From: Aneurinibacillus aneurinilyticus ATCC 12856
GTDB lineage: Bacteria > Bacillota > Bacilli > Aneurinibacillales > Aneurinibacillaceae
DNA: 41,667 nt
NCBI RefSeq assembly: GCF_000466385.1
Contig: NZ_KE952679.1
Span: forward strand, 7,922 to 49,588
Direction: 5' to 3'
The notes below the pieces were generated by a model. That model was not told where the DNA came from. It made no database searches and saw nothing but the letters and a program-made list of their open reading frames with translations. Positions 32,025 to 39,639 of the stretch are shown in pieces. A program made the position numbers and the translations under genes. Every line of letters begins with the position of its first letter. The stretch's first letter is position 1.

Positions 32025-32804
32025 ATGGAGGTACTGCGTGCACACGCACTGACCCGAATATATGGAACAAAAAAAAGCATGCTGAGCTACAAAGCACTCA
32101 ACGAGGTAAGTCTACAGGTAGAAGCCGGAGAGTTTGTCGGCGTGATGGGACCATCTGGCAGCGGAAAGACAACATTGCTCAATCTGCTGGCCACAATCGA
32201 TCGACCAACATCTGGAACACTGGAGATTAACGGAGTAAATCCATATCAGCTTAAAAAAAGAGAGCTGGCTTTGTTTCGTCGACGTCAACTCGGCTTTATT
32301 TTTCAGGACTTCAACTTGCTTGATACGTTGTCTGTAAAAGAAAACATCATTCTTCCACTCGTGCTGGACGGAATAGGCGAGAAGGAAATTGAGCAGCGGG
32401 CAGTCGATATTGCACGCCTGTTAAACATTGAAAGTATTCTTAATAAGCGTACATACGAAATTTCAGGAGGACAACAGCAACGTGCCGCAGCTGCACGTGC
32501 GCTTATTCATAACCCGGCGATTCTGCTGGCCGATGAGCCGACAGGTAATCTTGATTCCAAAGCAGCAAACGATGTACTGGAATCGTTGCGAAACTTGAAT
32601 GAAGAAAAAAATGCCACCATTCTTATGGTGACGCACGATCCGTTCGCTGCAAGCTTCTGTGAGCGTATCGTCTTCATTAAGGATGGTGAGTTGTTCACGG
32701 AAATCCGCCGTGGTACAAGTCGACAAGTGTTTTTTCAGCAGATACTTGATACATTGTCCATGCTAGGAGGAAGCGCTTATGACGTTTCGCCGGATCGCTC
32801 GTAG
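32025..32804 (+). CDS. bceA: Bce-type ABC transporter ATP-binding protein
   Basis: Encodes about 259 residues from ATG 32025, with GGAGGAGGAG at the right distance; an in-frame ATG at 32001 lies before the ribosome site. Walker A GPSGSGKTT is at residues 42-50, the Q-loop in FIFQDFNLL, signature ISGGQQQRAAAARAL, Walker B ILLADEPTGNLD and the switch His in MVTHDPFAA. It drives the BceB-like permease that follows with a 26-base overlap, giving tightly coupled expression. Confidence 0.93.
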   Translation: MEVLRAHALTRIYGTKKSMLSYKALNEVSLQVEAGEFVGVMGPSGSGKTTLLNLLATIDRPTSGTLEINGVNPYQLKKRELALFRRRQLGFIFQDFNLLDTLSVKENIILPLVLDGIGEKEIEQRAVDIARLLNIESILNKRTYEISGGQQQRAAAARALIHNPAILLADEPTGNLDSKAANDVLESLRNLNEEKNATILMVTHDPFAASFCERIVFIKDGELFTEIRRGTSRQVFFQQILDTLSMLGGSAYDVSPDRS

Positions 32805-34707
32805 CAATATAAAGGGGAATTTGTACCGTTACCTGACGTACTACGCCAGTACCGTATGTATTGTGATGATCTTTTTTATGTATGCGGCATTTATTTTTCA
32901 TCCGGACGTAGCTACAGCCCATTTCAGACCATCGGTTCGACGGGGAATGATTCTGGCGGAGTACATCATTATTATTTTTTCGTTCTTCTTCATGTTGTAT
33001 TCAAGCTCTGCATTTTTGACGGCACGCAAAAAAGAATTCGGCTTGCTGAATCTGCTTGGCATGAGTCAGCCCCAGCTTAATCGGCTGCTTATGTATGAGA
33101 GCATCATCATCAGCGTTCTGTCTATCGGCACAGGTATAGGGCTTGGGCTCCTGTTTACCAAGCTATTTTTCATGGTGCTTGATGTACTTCTTGAAATGCC
33201 CGAGCCGCTGGCCTTCATCATTGCGCCCGAAGCGCTCGGTTTAACCTTTCTCAGCTTTTTTATTCTTTCGCAATTGTTATTTCTTGTTCCGCTCTGGCGG
33301 GTGGGCAGGACGCCGATTATCGAGCTTTTGCGTGTTGCCCGTCAGCCGAAGCAGATGCCTGTCTACTCGAAGTGGCTCATCTTGTTCTCGTTGTTCTGCC
33401 TGGGTGCCGGCTATGGCATGGCCTGGTGGGGGGGGAAGGATTACTTATTTATCCTGATGCTGCCTATTTTAGTTGCCACCATTATTGGTACGTATTTTCT
33501 ATTTACACAGGGCAGTATCGCCATTTTATATCGTCTGCGCCACAATCGTCGTCTGTTTTACAACCGAACGAATCTGCTTATCGTCTCCCAGCTCATATTT
33601 AAGCTAAAAGACAATGCGCGTGTATTGTTCTCCGTTGCCATTTTAAGTGCGGTCGTCCTTACGGCTAGTGGCACGTTTTATACGATGTTTGCGGGCATGA
33701 AGCAGTGGGCGGAACTGAATGTGCCTGACACGTTTAGCTTTCTAGCAAAAAACGAAGGCGATGCCGCCAGATTTGAACAGGCTGTGTCCTCTGCTGCGTC
33801 TAAGGAGGGGATCGGTGTGAATACACCGGAACGAATAACCATGCTGACCGTGAAAGTCGCAACGAAGGTATCGGCAGATGCACCACCATTCCGTCAGCCG
33901 GAAGAAGCGCATGTGTTGTCTGTCCGTGATTTTAATCATCGTGCGGAACGTCTGGGAACACCGACCATCCAGCTTGAATCTGGAGAGATGCTGCTGCTTA
34001 CGCCTTACAGGCAGCTTACTGATCCGGTTTATCCTGTTGGAACAGCTATCACGTTTCGTTCCGGTGCGATTTCAGAAACTGCAAGGCTTAAAGAACAGCG
34101 TGCAGGAACAAACCTGAATTTGTTCACGTATACGGTTGTGCTGCCTGATAGTGATTTTGCTGCCTTGCATGCACAGGTGCCACCTTCATCGCGTCACGTG
34201 TACAGTGCGCTGCATACGGAAAAATGGGAAAAGACGAAACAACTTATGACGCTTGTGCGGAGCGAGCTGCCGCCGTCCTGGCAAAAGGACATTGCTACGC
34301 GTATTGAACCGTATTTGGAGGAACGTGATAGTTATGCACTGACTTTATTCCTCGGTGTATTTGTCGCGATCCTGTTCTTTATCGCTGCCGGCAGCATGAT
34401 TTATTTTCGGTTGTTTACGGAGCTACAGGAAGATCGTGCGCAGAATATGGCGCTCAGCCGCATCGGTATGACGGAGGAAGAATTAAAGCGAATCGCCACA
34501 GTCCAGATCGGGATTATTTTCTTCCTTCCGTTTCTCATCGGCAGTATCCATGCTGCATTTGCGCTGAAAACATTGGGCGATATTCTTGCCATCAGTGTGT
34601 GGAATTATGGTTTACTCGTGATTGTAGTGTACTTCGCCATGCAGTTTATTTATTTCCTGTTAAGTCGTCATATGTACTTCAGACAAATACATCGTGCAGG
34701 ATATTGA
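32779..34707 (+). CDS. bceB: Bce-type ABC permease with large extracellular domain
   Basis: Encodes 642 residues. FtsX-like segments occur at the start (TFRRIARSNIKGNLYRYLTYYAS, a BceB hallmark), a group of TM segments lies at about 15-320, and a large extracellular domain of about 200 residues (about 310-520) precedes the last three TM segments. BceB-type permeases remove peptide antibiotics such as bacitracin from their lipid targets and also tell BceS of the flux. The extracellular domain fixes specificity, but it cannot be predicted from sequence here. The start overlaps bceA by 26 bases and is preceded by AGGAGG within bceA. Confidence 0.92.
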   Translation: MTFRRIARSNIKGNLYRYLTYYASTVCIVMIFFMYAAFIFHPDVATAHFRPSVRRGMILAEYIIIIFSFFFMLYSSSAFLTARKKEFGLLNLLGMSQPQLNRLLMYESIIISVLSIGTGIGLGLLFTKLFFMVLDVLLEMPEPLAFIIAPEALGLTFLSFFILSQLLFLVPLWRVGRTPIIELLRVARQPKQMPVYSKWLILFSLFCLGAGYGMAWWGGKDYLFILMLPILVATIIGTYFLFTQGSIAILYRLRHNRRLFYNRTNLLIVSQLIFKLKDNARVLFSVAILSAVVLTASGTFYTMFAGMKQWAELNVPDTFSFLAKNEGDAARFEQAVSSAASKEGIGVNTPERITMLTVKVATKVSADAPPFRQPEEAHVLSVRDFNHRAERLGTPTIQLESGEMLLLTPYRQLTDPVYPVGTAITFRSGAISETARLKEQRAGTNLNLFTYTVVLPDSDFAALHAQVPPSSRHVYSALHTEKWEKTKQLMTLVRSELPPSWQKDIATRIEPYLEERDSYALTLFLGVFVAILFFIAAGSMIYFRLFTELQEDRAQNMALSRIGMTEEELKRIATVQIGIIFFLPFLIGSIHAAFALKTLGDILAISVWNYGLLVIVVYFAMQFIYFLLSRHMYFRQIHRAGY

Positions 34708-34824
34708 TACAGTGCATGCACCACGTTATTTGCCGGACGAATCGGAGAAGAAGTAGAGATGCCCGAACCGTCGGCCTTATATTTTGTTATGAATTGAGAA
34801 GAATGAGAGTACGTCCGTGCCCTG

Positions 34825-34866
34825 AAAAAGCATTCATGCCATATGGTAGTGAGTGCTTTTTTATTT
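34825..34866 (+). terminator. Terminator of the Bce-type operon
   Basis: AAAAAGCATTCA pairs with TGAGTGCTTTTT over 12 bases with one G-T pair and runs into T. Confidence 0.85.
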
Positions 34867-34982
34867 TTGAATTTAAACTAATTTAAAATATATATATTAC
34901 TTTTTTAAAGTTGGTGTGGTAAAATAAATAAAGACAAGATAAACATGGAAAAACGATTAATTGCAAAGTGAGGAGAAACCAC

Positions 34983-35609
34983 ATGAGTGATTTTATGTCT
35001 GTGATAAAAGAAAGACGTTCTGCTACAAAATTTGTTCAAGGCGTTGAAATTTCCCAGCAAGAACTAGCCGATCTATTTTCATTAACTAAATTTGCTCCAT
35101 CGGCATTTAATTTACAGCATACACATTATGTTGCCGTCACCGACCCAGCTCGTAAAGAAGGCATATATGAGGCAGCTAATAAGCAGTACAAAGTAAAAAC
35201 AGCTTCCGCCGTTATTTTGGTTTTAGGGGATACGAAGGCGTACCAGCAAGCCGGTCAGCTAAATGAAGGTCTTTTGAATCTTGGTGTGCTAAGTAAACAG
35301 GAGTACGATATGACTGTACAGTCTACTATGCAATTTTATGAAAAGCGAGGGGAGGCCTTTCAAAGGGAAGAAGCGATTCGTAATGCGAGCTTGTCGGCCA
35401 TGCAGTTTATGTTAATTGCAAAAGCCAAAGGATGGGATACGTGCCCGATGATCGGCTTCGATCCGGGGGCGGTACGCAACTTGTTCAATATTCCTGAGCG
35501 CTACATTCCGGTACTTTTGATTACATTGGGCAAAGAAGATGTTTCGAATCAAAGGCCCCGGGGTTATCGTAAACCAATTAGCGAGTTTGTTACATATAAC
35601 TCTTTCTGA
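34983..35609 (+). CDS. Nitroreductase family protein
   Basis: Encodes about 208 residues from ATG 34983, preceded by GAGGAGAAACC. The FMN-binding pattern is seen as VIKERRSATKFV at residue ~7, APSAFNLQHTHYVAV, and the C-terminal MIGFDPGAVRNLF and RPRGYRKP. These are similar to YdgI/DrgA-like NAD(P)H nitroreductases. FMN-dependent reduction of quinones or nitro-compounds is inferred. A single-gene unit with its own terminator. Confidence 0.88.
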   Translation: MSDFMSVIKERRSATKFVQGVEISQQELADLFSLTKFAPSAFNLQHTHYVAVTDPARKEGIYEAANKQYKVKTASAVILVLGDTKAYQQAGQLNEGLLNLGVLSKQEYDMTVQSTMQFYEKRGEAFQREEAIRNASLSAMQFMLIAKAKGWDTCPMIGFDPGAVRNLFNIPERYIPVLLITLGKEDVSNQRPRGYRKPISEFVTYNSF

Positions 35610-35619
35610 GCACAGAATG

Positions 35620-35656
35620 GAATCCGTTCTTTTTGAGAAAAGGAACGGATTTTTTA
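35620..35656 (+). terminator. Terminator after the nitroreductase gene
   Basis: AATCCGTTC pairs with GAACGGATT with extra TTTTT/AAAAG pairs around GAG, then six T. Confidence 0.9.
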
Positions 35657-35671
35657 AATAAAGTTAGAATA

Positions 35672-35706
35672 TTGACTTCTTTTGTTGTAACGATGATAAT
35701 TACAAC
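35672..35706 (+). promoter_or_regulatory. Promoter with overlapping palindrome upstream of the MFS gene
   Basis: TTGACT (35672-35677) and GATAAT (35695-35700) are 17 bases apart. GTTGTAA (35684-35690) and TTACAAC (35700-35706) are a perfect inverted repeat with nine bases between, and its right arm begins on the last base of the -10. A repressor could block this promoter. The transcript would run through repeat copy 2 to the MFS gene, 322 bases further. Confidence 0.6.
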
Positions 35707-35899
35707 GGGAGAGTGGGTCGTCACCACACCGTGCCCCAAACGGGCGTCGGTTCGTCTCCCGCCCCGAGAGGCCCAGATGTTTTGCCGGTCCGGCCCTGGC
35801 GCCAAAAAGCGGCTGTGTCTCTTCCTTGTGAGAAAAAGACGAGGGAACATGCCGACGCGTGCATCTTTTCTTTCACCTTATGGATAATCAACAGGCGTG
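35707..35899. repeat. Dispersed repeat (MITE-like), copy 2
   Basis: The right terminal repeat TGGATAATCAACA is at 35881-35893, and GGCGTG follows as in copy 1. The left end is worn: matching starts at GAGTGG around 35711, and no TGTTGATTATCCA is present. It carries a module (about 35748-35789, with AGATGTTTTGC) that copy 1 lacks. Apart from that and a few base changes it is nearly the same as copy 1. It lies in the region that would be the 5' leader of the MFS gene. Confidence 0.82.
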
Positions 35900-36021
35900 T
35901 TATTGAACAGGAAACGAGAAAACGGAGCAGCAATCCTTCGACTAAAGGTTTGACATGCGATACGATATAAACAGCGAATCTTGCTGATGTACGGAGATGA
36001 TGAAAGGGTTGAGATATACAT

Positions 36022-37239
36022 ATGAGTAGTCACACAAACAGTTTTGATGCTACACAGGCACCTACAAAATCACGGAGATTATGGATGGCGCTTATACTTG
36101 GGGCTTTAACGGCGTTTGGGCCGCTGTCCATTGATATGTATCTGCCTTCATTGCCAGCATTGACCGGTGATTTGAATACCAGCACATCCCTGGTTCAGAT
36201 TAGCCTGACGGCTTGCCTGTTGGGCCTTGCGTTCGGCCAATTGCTCGTTGGTCCACTCAGTGATGCGCGAGGACGTCGTAAGCCGCTTATTGTCGCTCTT
36301 ATCATCTATGCTATCTCATCGCTGCTATGTGCGATCAGTTCTTCTATATGGGTGTTGATTGCTTTGCGTGTTGTTCAAGGGGTGTCAGGTGCAGCAGGTA
36401 TCGTGATTTCCCGTGCCATGGTGCGTGATATGTATTCCGGTTCAGAGCTGACGAAGTTTTTCTCGCTTTTGATGCTGGTTAATGGTGTGGCTCCGATACT
36501 TGCCCCGATTACAGGAGGATTGCTGCTGGAGGTAACCTCCTGGCGCGGCGTGTTCGTTGTACTCAGCATTTTGGGAGCCATTATGCTGCTGGGAGCTCTC
36601 TTCGGGTTACCTGAGACACTACCTATTCAACGTCGCTCAACGGGCGGCATTAAAGGTACTTTATCTACATTTCGTTCTCTTATTGGCGACCGGGTCTTTA
36701 TGGGCTATGCATTGTCTCAAGGGTTGGTGCTTGCCGCTATGTTTGGCTACATATCAGGCTCCCCGTTCGTTCTACAGAATATATATGGAGTGTCGCCGCA
36801 GACGTTTAGTGTGCTTTTTGCGATTAATGGTCTTGGTATTATTATTGCCAGTCAAATCACCGGCCGCCTGGCCGGGAAGGTCAGCGAAACGAGGCTGCTT
36901 GTCACCGGCCTTGGTCTTGCCGCGCTTGGCGGTATCCTATTGCTCATCATGATTTTAATCGGTGCAAGGCTTTTGGCCGTTATGATTCCTTTATTCTTCG
37001 TAGTATCGAGTGTCGGGGTTGTAACAACAACCGGGTTTTCGCTCGCCATGCAAAATCAAGAGCGTTCCGCAGGTAGTGCTTCCGCGCTATTAGGGCTTCT
37101 GCCGTTTGTTTTTGGAGCGATTGCGGCACCGCTGGTCGGGCTTGGCGGCAGCCATACGGCTGTTCCGATGGGGATCGTCATCGCTGTCTCGGAAGTTGGG
37201 GCCATCGTATGTTACGCTCTTATGGTACGTCGCCGATAG
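36022..37239 (+). CDS. Bcr/CflA-type MFS drug efflux transporter
   Basis: Encodes 405 residues with 12 hydrophobic segments. The family signature IDMYLPSLPAL is at residues ~34-44, motif A (GPLSDARGRRKPL) follows TM2, and PETL is near residue 197. The Bcr/CflA branch exports bicyclomycin, chloramphenicol and similar drugs by proton antiport; the substrate here is unknown. ATG 36022 lies about 13 bases after AAAGGG, a rather long distance. The preceding repeat and promoter are noted separately. A terminator follows. Confidence 0.9.
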   Translation: MSSHTNSFDATQAPTKSRRLWMALILGALTAFGPLSIDMYLPSLPALTGDLNTSTSLVQISLTACLLGLAFGQLLVGPLSDARGRRKPLIVALIIYAISSLLCAISSSIWVLIALRVVQGVSGAAGIVISRAMVRDMYSGSELTKFFSLLMLVNGVAPILAPITGGLLLEVTSWRGVFVVLSILGAIMLLGALFGLPETLPIQRRSTGGIKGTLSTFRSLIGDRVFMGYALSQGLVLAAMFGYISGSPFVLQNIYGVSPQTFSVLFAINGLGIIIASQITGRLAGKVSETRLLVTGLGLAALGGILLLIMILIGARLLAVMIPLFFVVSSVGVVTTTGFSLAMQNQERSAGSASALLGLLPFVFGAIAAPLVGLGGSHTAVPMGIVIAVSEVGAIVCYALMVRRR

Positions 37240-37257
37240 GCTTGTTATTTGAATTGT

Positions 37258-37306
37258 GCTTCCGAAACGATGCTGTATACAGTGTTGTTTCAGAAGCCAT
37301 TTTTTT
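37258..37306 (+). terminator. Terminator after the MFS gene
   Basis: An imperfect long stem (GCTTC/GAAGC, GAAAC/GTTTC and the inner GTATAC centre) ends in seven T. Confidence 0.8.
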
Positions 37307-37330
37307 ATTGCTATATTTTAACTAAAAAGA

Positions 37331-37360
37331 TTGACAAAAGTGTAAACCCAAAAATATAAT
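37331..37360 (+). promoter_or_regulatory. Sigma-A promoter of the marR-ABC operon
   Basis: TTGACA (37331-37336) and TATAAT (37355-37360) are 18 bases apart; both boxes are perfect. Confidence 0.85.
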
Positions 37361-37409
37361 TAGTTTGTTTAACAAATTAGTATAAAAACTATTTACATAA
37401 CTAACTAAT
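37359..37409 (+). promoter_or_regulatory. Candidate MarR operator
   Basis: TTTGTT-T-AACAAA (37364-37376) is a perfect inverted repeat set just after the -10, partly extended by TA..TA. A second site AACTAACTAA lies near 37400-37409 and is nine of ten in common, in inverted order, with TTAGTTTGTT. Two such sites round the transcription start suggest autorepression by the MarR protein. Confidence 0.6.
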
Positions 37410-37426
37410 TTCAGGAAAGGAGAAAA

Positions 37427-37915
37427 ATGAGTGTGAATCATACTTCAACCGCACAGAAGCTATTAAAATCCTTTATCCAGTTTAAGAAGGCTGAATGGCA
37501 TAAGCGATCGATTATGGGGTATAAACCAAGCGAAATAAAGGTTTTGTTCTGTATAAGAAAAGAAAGAAAACCTGATTGTACAGAGATGAAAGTATCAGAA
37601 ATTAGCAAGCTTCTTCATGTAACCTCTCCAACTGTTACTCAGTTAATTAAAAGTCTTGAGGCGGATGGATTGGTGGAGCGGAAACCCGATTTGACAGACC
37701 GACGCGTTGTTTGGATTGCGCTTACTGAGAAAGGGGAAGAAGTTACCCGAAAGGCGGAAGCTGCTCTTTTGGATTCTTTCAACGGATTGATTGAATATTT
37801 AGGGGAAGAGCAAAGCAACCAGCTTGCTGATCTTTTAACCAAGGTGTTTGTTTATTTTAACGAGAAGGACGTCAATACCCGTAGTATGAAATGGAACGAG
37901 GATGACAAAGTATGA
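37427..37915 (+). CDS. MarR-family regulator
   Basis: Encodes 162 residues. AGGAAAGGAGAAAA precedes ATG 37427. The winged helix has MKVSEISKLLHVTSPTVTQLIKSLEADGLVERKPDLTDRRVVWIALTEKG, with the DxRxxxIxLT wing. It overlaps the first ABC exporter gene by four bases (ATGA), so it is coupled to it and probably represses the whole operon by binding the inverted repeats in its own promoter. The inducing ligand is unknown. Confidence 0.92.
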   Translation: MSVNHTSTAQKLLKSFIQFKKAEWHKRSIMGYKPSEIKVLFCIRKERKPDCTEMKVSEISKLLHVTSPTVTQLIKSLEADGLVERKPDLTDRRVVWIALTEKGEEVTRKAEAALLDSFNGLIEYLGEEQSNQLADLLTKVFVYFNEKDVNTRSMKWNEDDKV

Positions 37916-39639
37916 TAAAGCTTTTCAGGTTTTTGTATCCGTACCGCATTTCCATCACCATTGTTTTAGCGCTTATTTTTTTACAGGCCCTGTCCGATTT
38001 ATATCTTCCGACCTTGATGGCGGACATTGTAGATACGGGGATCGTTAAGGGGGATATCCCGTATATTTTGAGAATTGGTGGATTTATGTTGCTGATTGCC
38101 GCCATAGGCATGATTTGCTCCATTTCAGCCAGTTTTTTATCCGCTAAGATTTCCGCAGGGTTTGGCAAACTGATTCGTAATCGGGTGTTCACGCATGTTG
38201 AAAATTTTTCCCTGCAAGAGTTTGATAGGCTTGGTACATCTTCTCTCATTACCCGAACAACTAATGATATTACACAAGTACAGCAAGTAGTAACGATGAT
38301 GCTACGGATGATGATCAGTGCACCGATGATGTGTATTGGCGGCATTATTATGGCTGTATCTAAGGATGCCAAACTCTCATTGGTTCTTGTTATAGTGCTT
38401 CCGGTTATTGCCGCTGCAATTTTTGCCGTCGTCAGTAAGGGAATGCCGCTTTTTAAAGCGATGCAGGTTAAACTTGATAAATTAAATCTTGTTCTGCGTG
38501 AAGGTCTTATCGGCATTCGTGCCATTCGATCTTTTAACCGTATTGATCATGAAAAACGCCGTTTTGATGAAGCGAATGTTGATTTAACCAAAACAGCGGT
38601 TAAGGTCAATCGAATCATGGCGCTGCTGATGCCGGTTATGATGCTCGTTCTTAACTTCTCATCGATTGCGATTATTTGGTTTGGAAGTATTCGTATTGAT
38701 AGCGGGGATATGCAAGTCGGTTCTTTGATGGCATTTCTTCAATACGCGATGCAGATTATGTTCTCACTGATTATGGTTTCGATGATGTTCGTTATGATTC
38801 CTCGCGCATCAGCTTCGGCGATTAGAATTAACGAAGTGTTGGATATGATTCCTGAGATTAAGGATCCAGTACAAATAAAGCATGCTGACAGTCAAAGAGG
38901 CTGCGTTGAATTTCGGAAGGTAACCTTTCGTTATCCCGGTGCAGAGAAATGTGCGCTGACGGATATTTCATTCAGTGCAAGCCCTGGAGAAGTCACGGCA
39001 ATTATCGGTGGCACCGGATCGGGCAAATCAACGCTCATCAGCCTTATTCCACGATTTTATGATATTGATAGCGGCAGCATCCTTGTTGATGGTGTAGATA
39101 TTCGTGATATGTCGCAGGAAAGCCTACGGGGGAAAATCGGTTTTGTTCCGCAAAAAGCCGTCCTGTTTTCGGGAACGGTTGCAGAGAACATTCGGTATGG
39201 CAAAGAGGAAGCGACAGACCAGGAAATACGGCATGCAGCTGAAGTTGCTCAAGCTACTGAATTTATCACAGGGTTAAAGGATGGCTTTGATTCTGTGATT
39301 GCACAAGGAGGAGCAAATGTGTCCGGTGGACAGAAGCAACGTCTCTCCATTGCGCGGGCTTTAGTGAGAAGAGCGGAAATATATATTTTTGACGACAGCT
39401 TTTCGGCACTTGATTTCAAGACGGATGCCAACTTGCGTATGGCACTCAAAGAAGAGATAACCGATTCTATCGTGTTCATTGTTGCTCAGCGGGTTAGTAC
39501 AGTCATGGATGCTGATCGTATTATCGTACTAGATGAGGGACGAATTGCAGGAATCGGTAATCACCGGGAATTGATGGATACTTGCGAGGTATACCAGGAA
39601 ATCGTATTCTCGCAGCTGTCAGAGGAGGAAATTGCATGA
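37912..39639 (+). CDS. Heterodimeric ABC exporter subunit 1 (degenerate catalytic site)
   Basis: Encodes 575 residues: six TM segments to about residue 310, then a nucleotide-binding domain with Walker A GGTGSGKST (366-374), signature VSGGQKQRLSIARAL and Walker B IYIFDDSFSALD. The Walker B catalytic residue is D495, not Glu. This substitution marks the degenerate-site subunit in TM287/288, LmrCD and BmrCD-type exporters. The second subunit gene overlaps by four bases. The role is probably drug or peptide export controlled by the MarR protein; substrate unknown. Confidence 0.92.
   Translation: MIKLFRFLYPYRISITIVLALIFLQALSDLYLPTLMADIVDTGIVKGDIPYILRIGGFMLLIAAIGMICSISASFLSAKISAGFGKLIRNRVFTHVENFSLQEFDRLGTSSLITRTTNDITQVQQVVTMMLRMMISAPMMCIGGIIMAVSKDAKLSLVLVIVLPVIAAAIFAVVSKGMPLFKAMQVKLDKLNLVLREGLIGIRAIRSFNRIDHEKRRFDEANVDLTKTAVKVNRIMALLMPVMMLVLNFSSIAIIWFGSIRIDSGDMQVGSLMAFLQYAMQIMFSLIMVSMMFVMIPRASASAIRINEVLDMIPEIKDPVQIKHADSQRGCVEFRKVTFRYPGAEKCALTDISFSASPGEVTAIIGGTGSGKSTLISLIPRFYDIDSGSILVDGVDIRDMSQESLRGKIGFVPQKAVLFSGTVAENIRYGKEEATDQEIRHAAEVAQATEFITGLKDGFDSVIAQGGANVSGGQKQRLSIARALVRRAEIYIFDDSFSALDFKTDANLRMALKEEITDSIVFIVAQRVSTVMDADRIIVLDEGRIAGIGNHRELMDTCEVYQEIVFSQLSEEEIA

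Noticed and set aside
35633-35970. Several overlapping plus- and minus-strand ORFs after the nitroreductase gene
   Set aside because: They are all carried by repeat copy 2 and the terminator before it, with no ribosome site.
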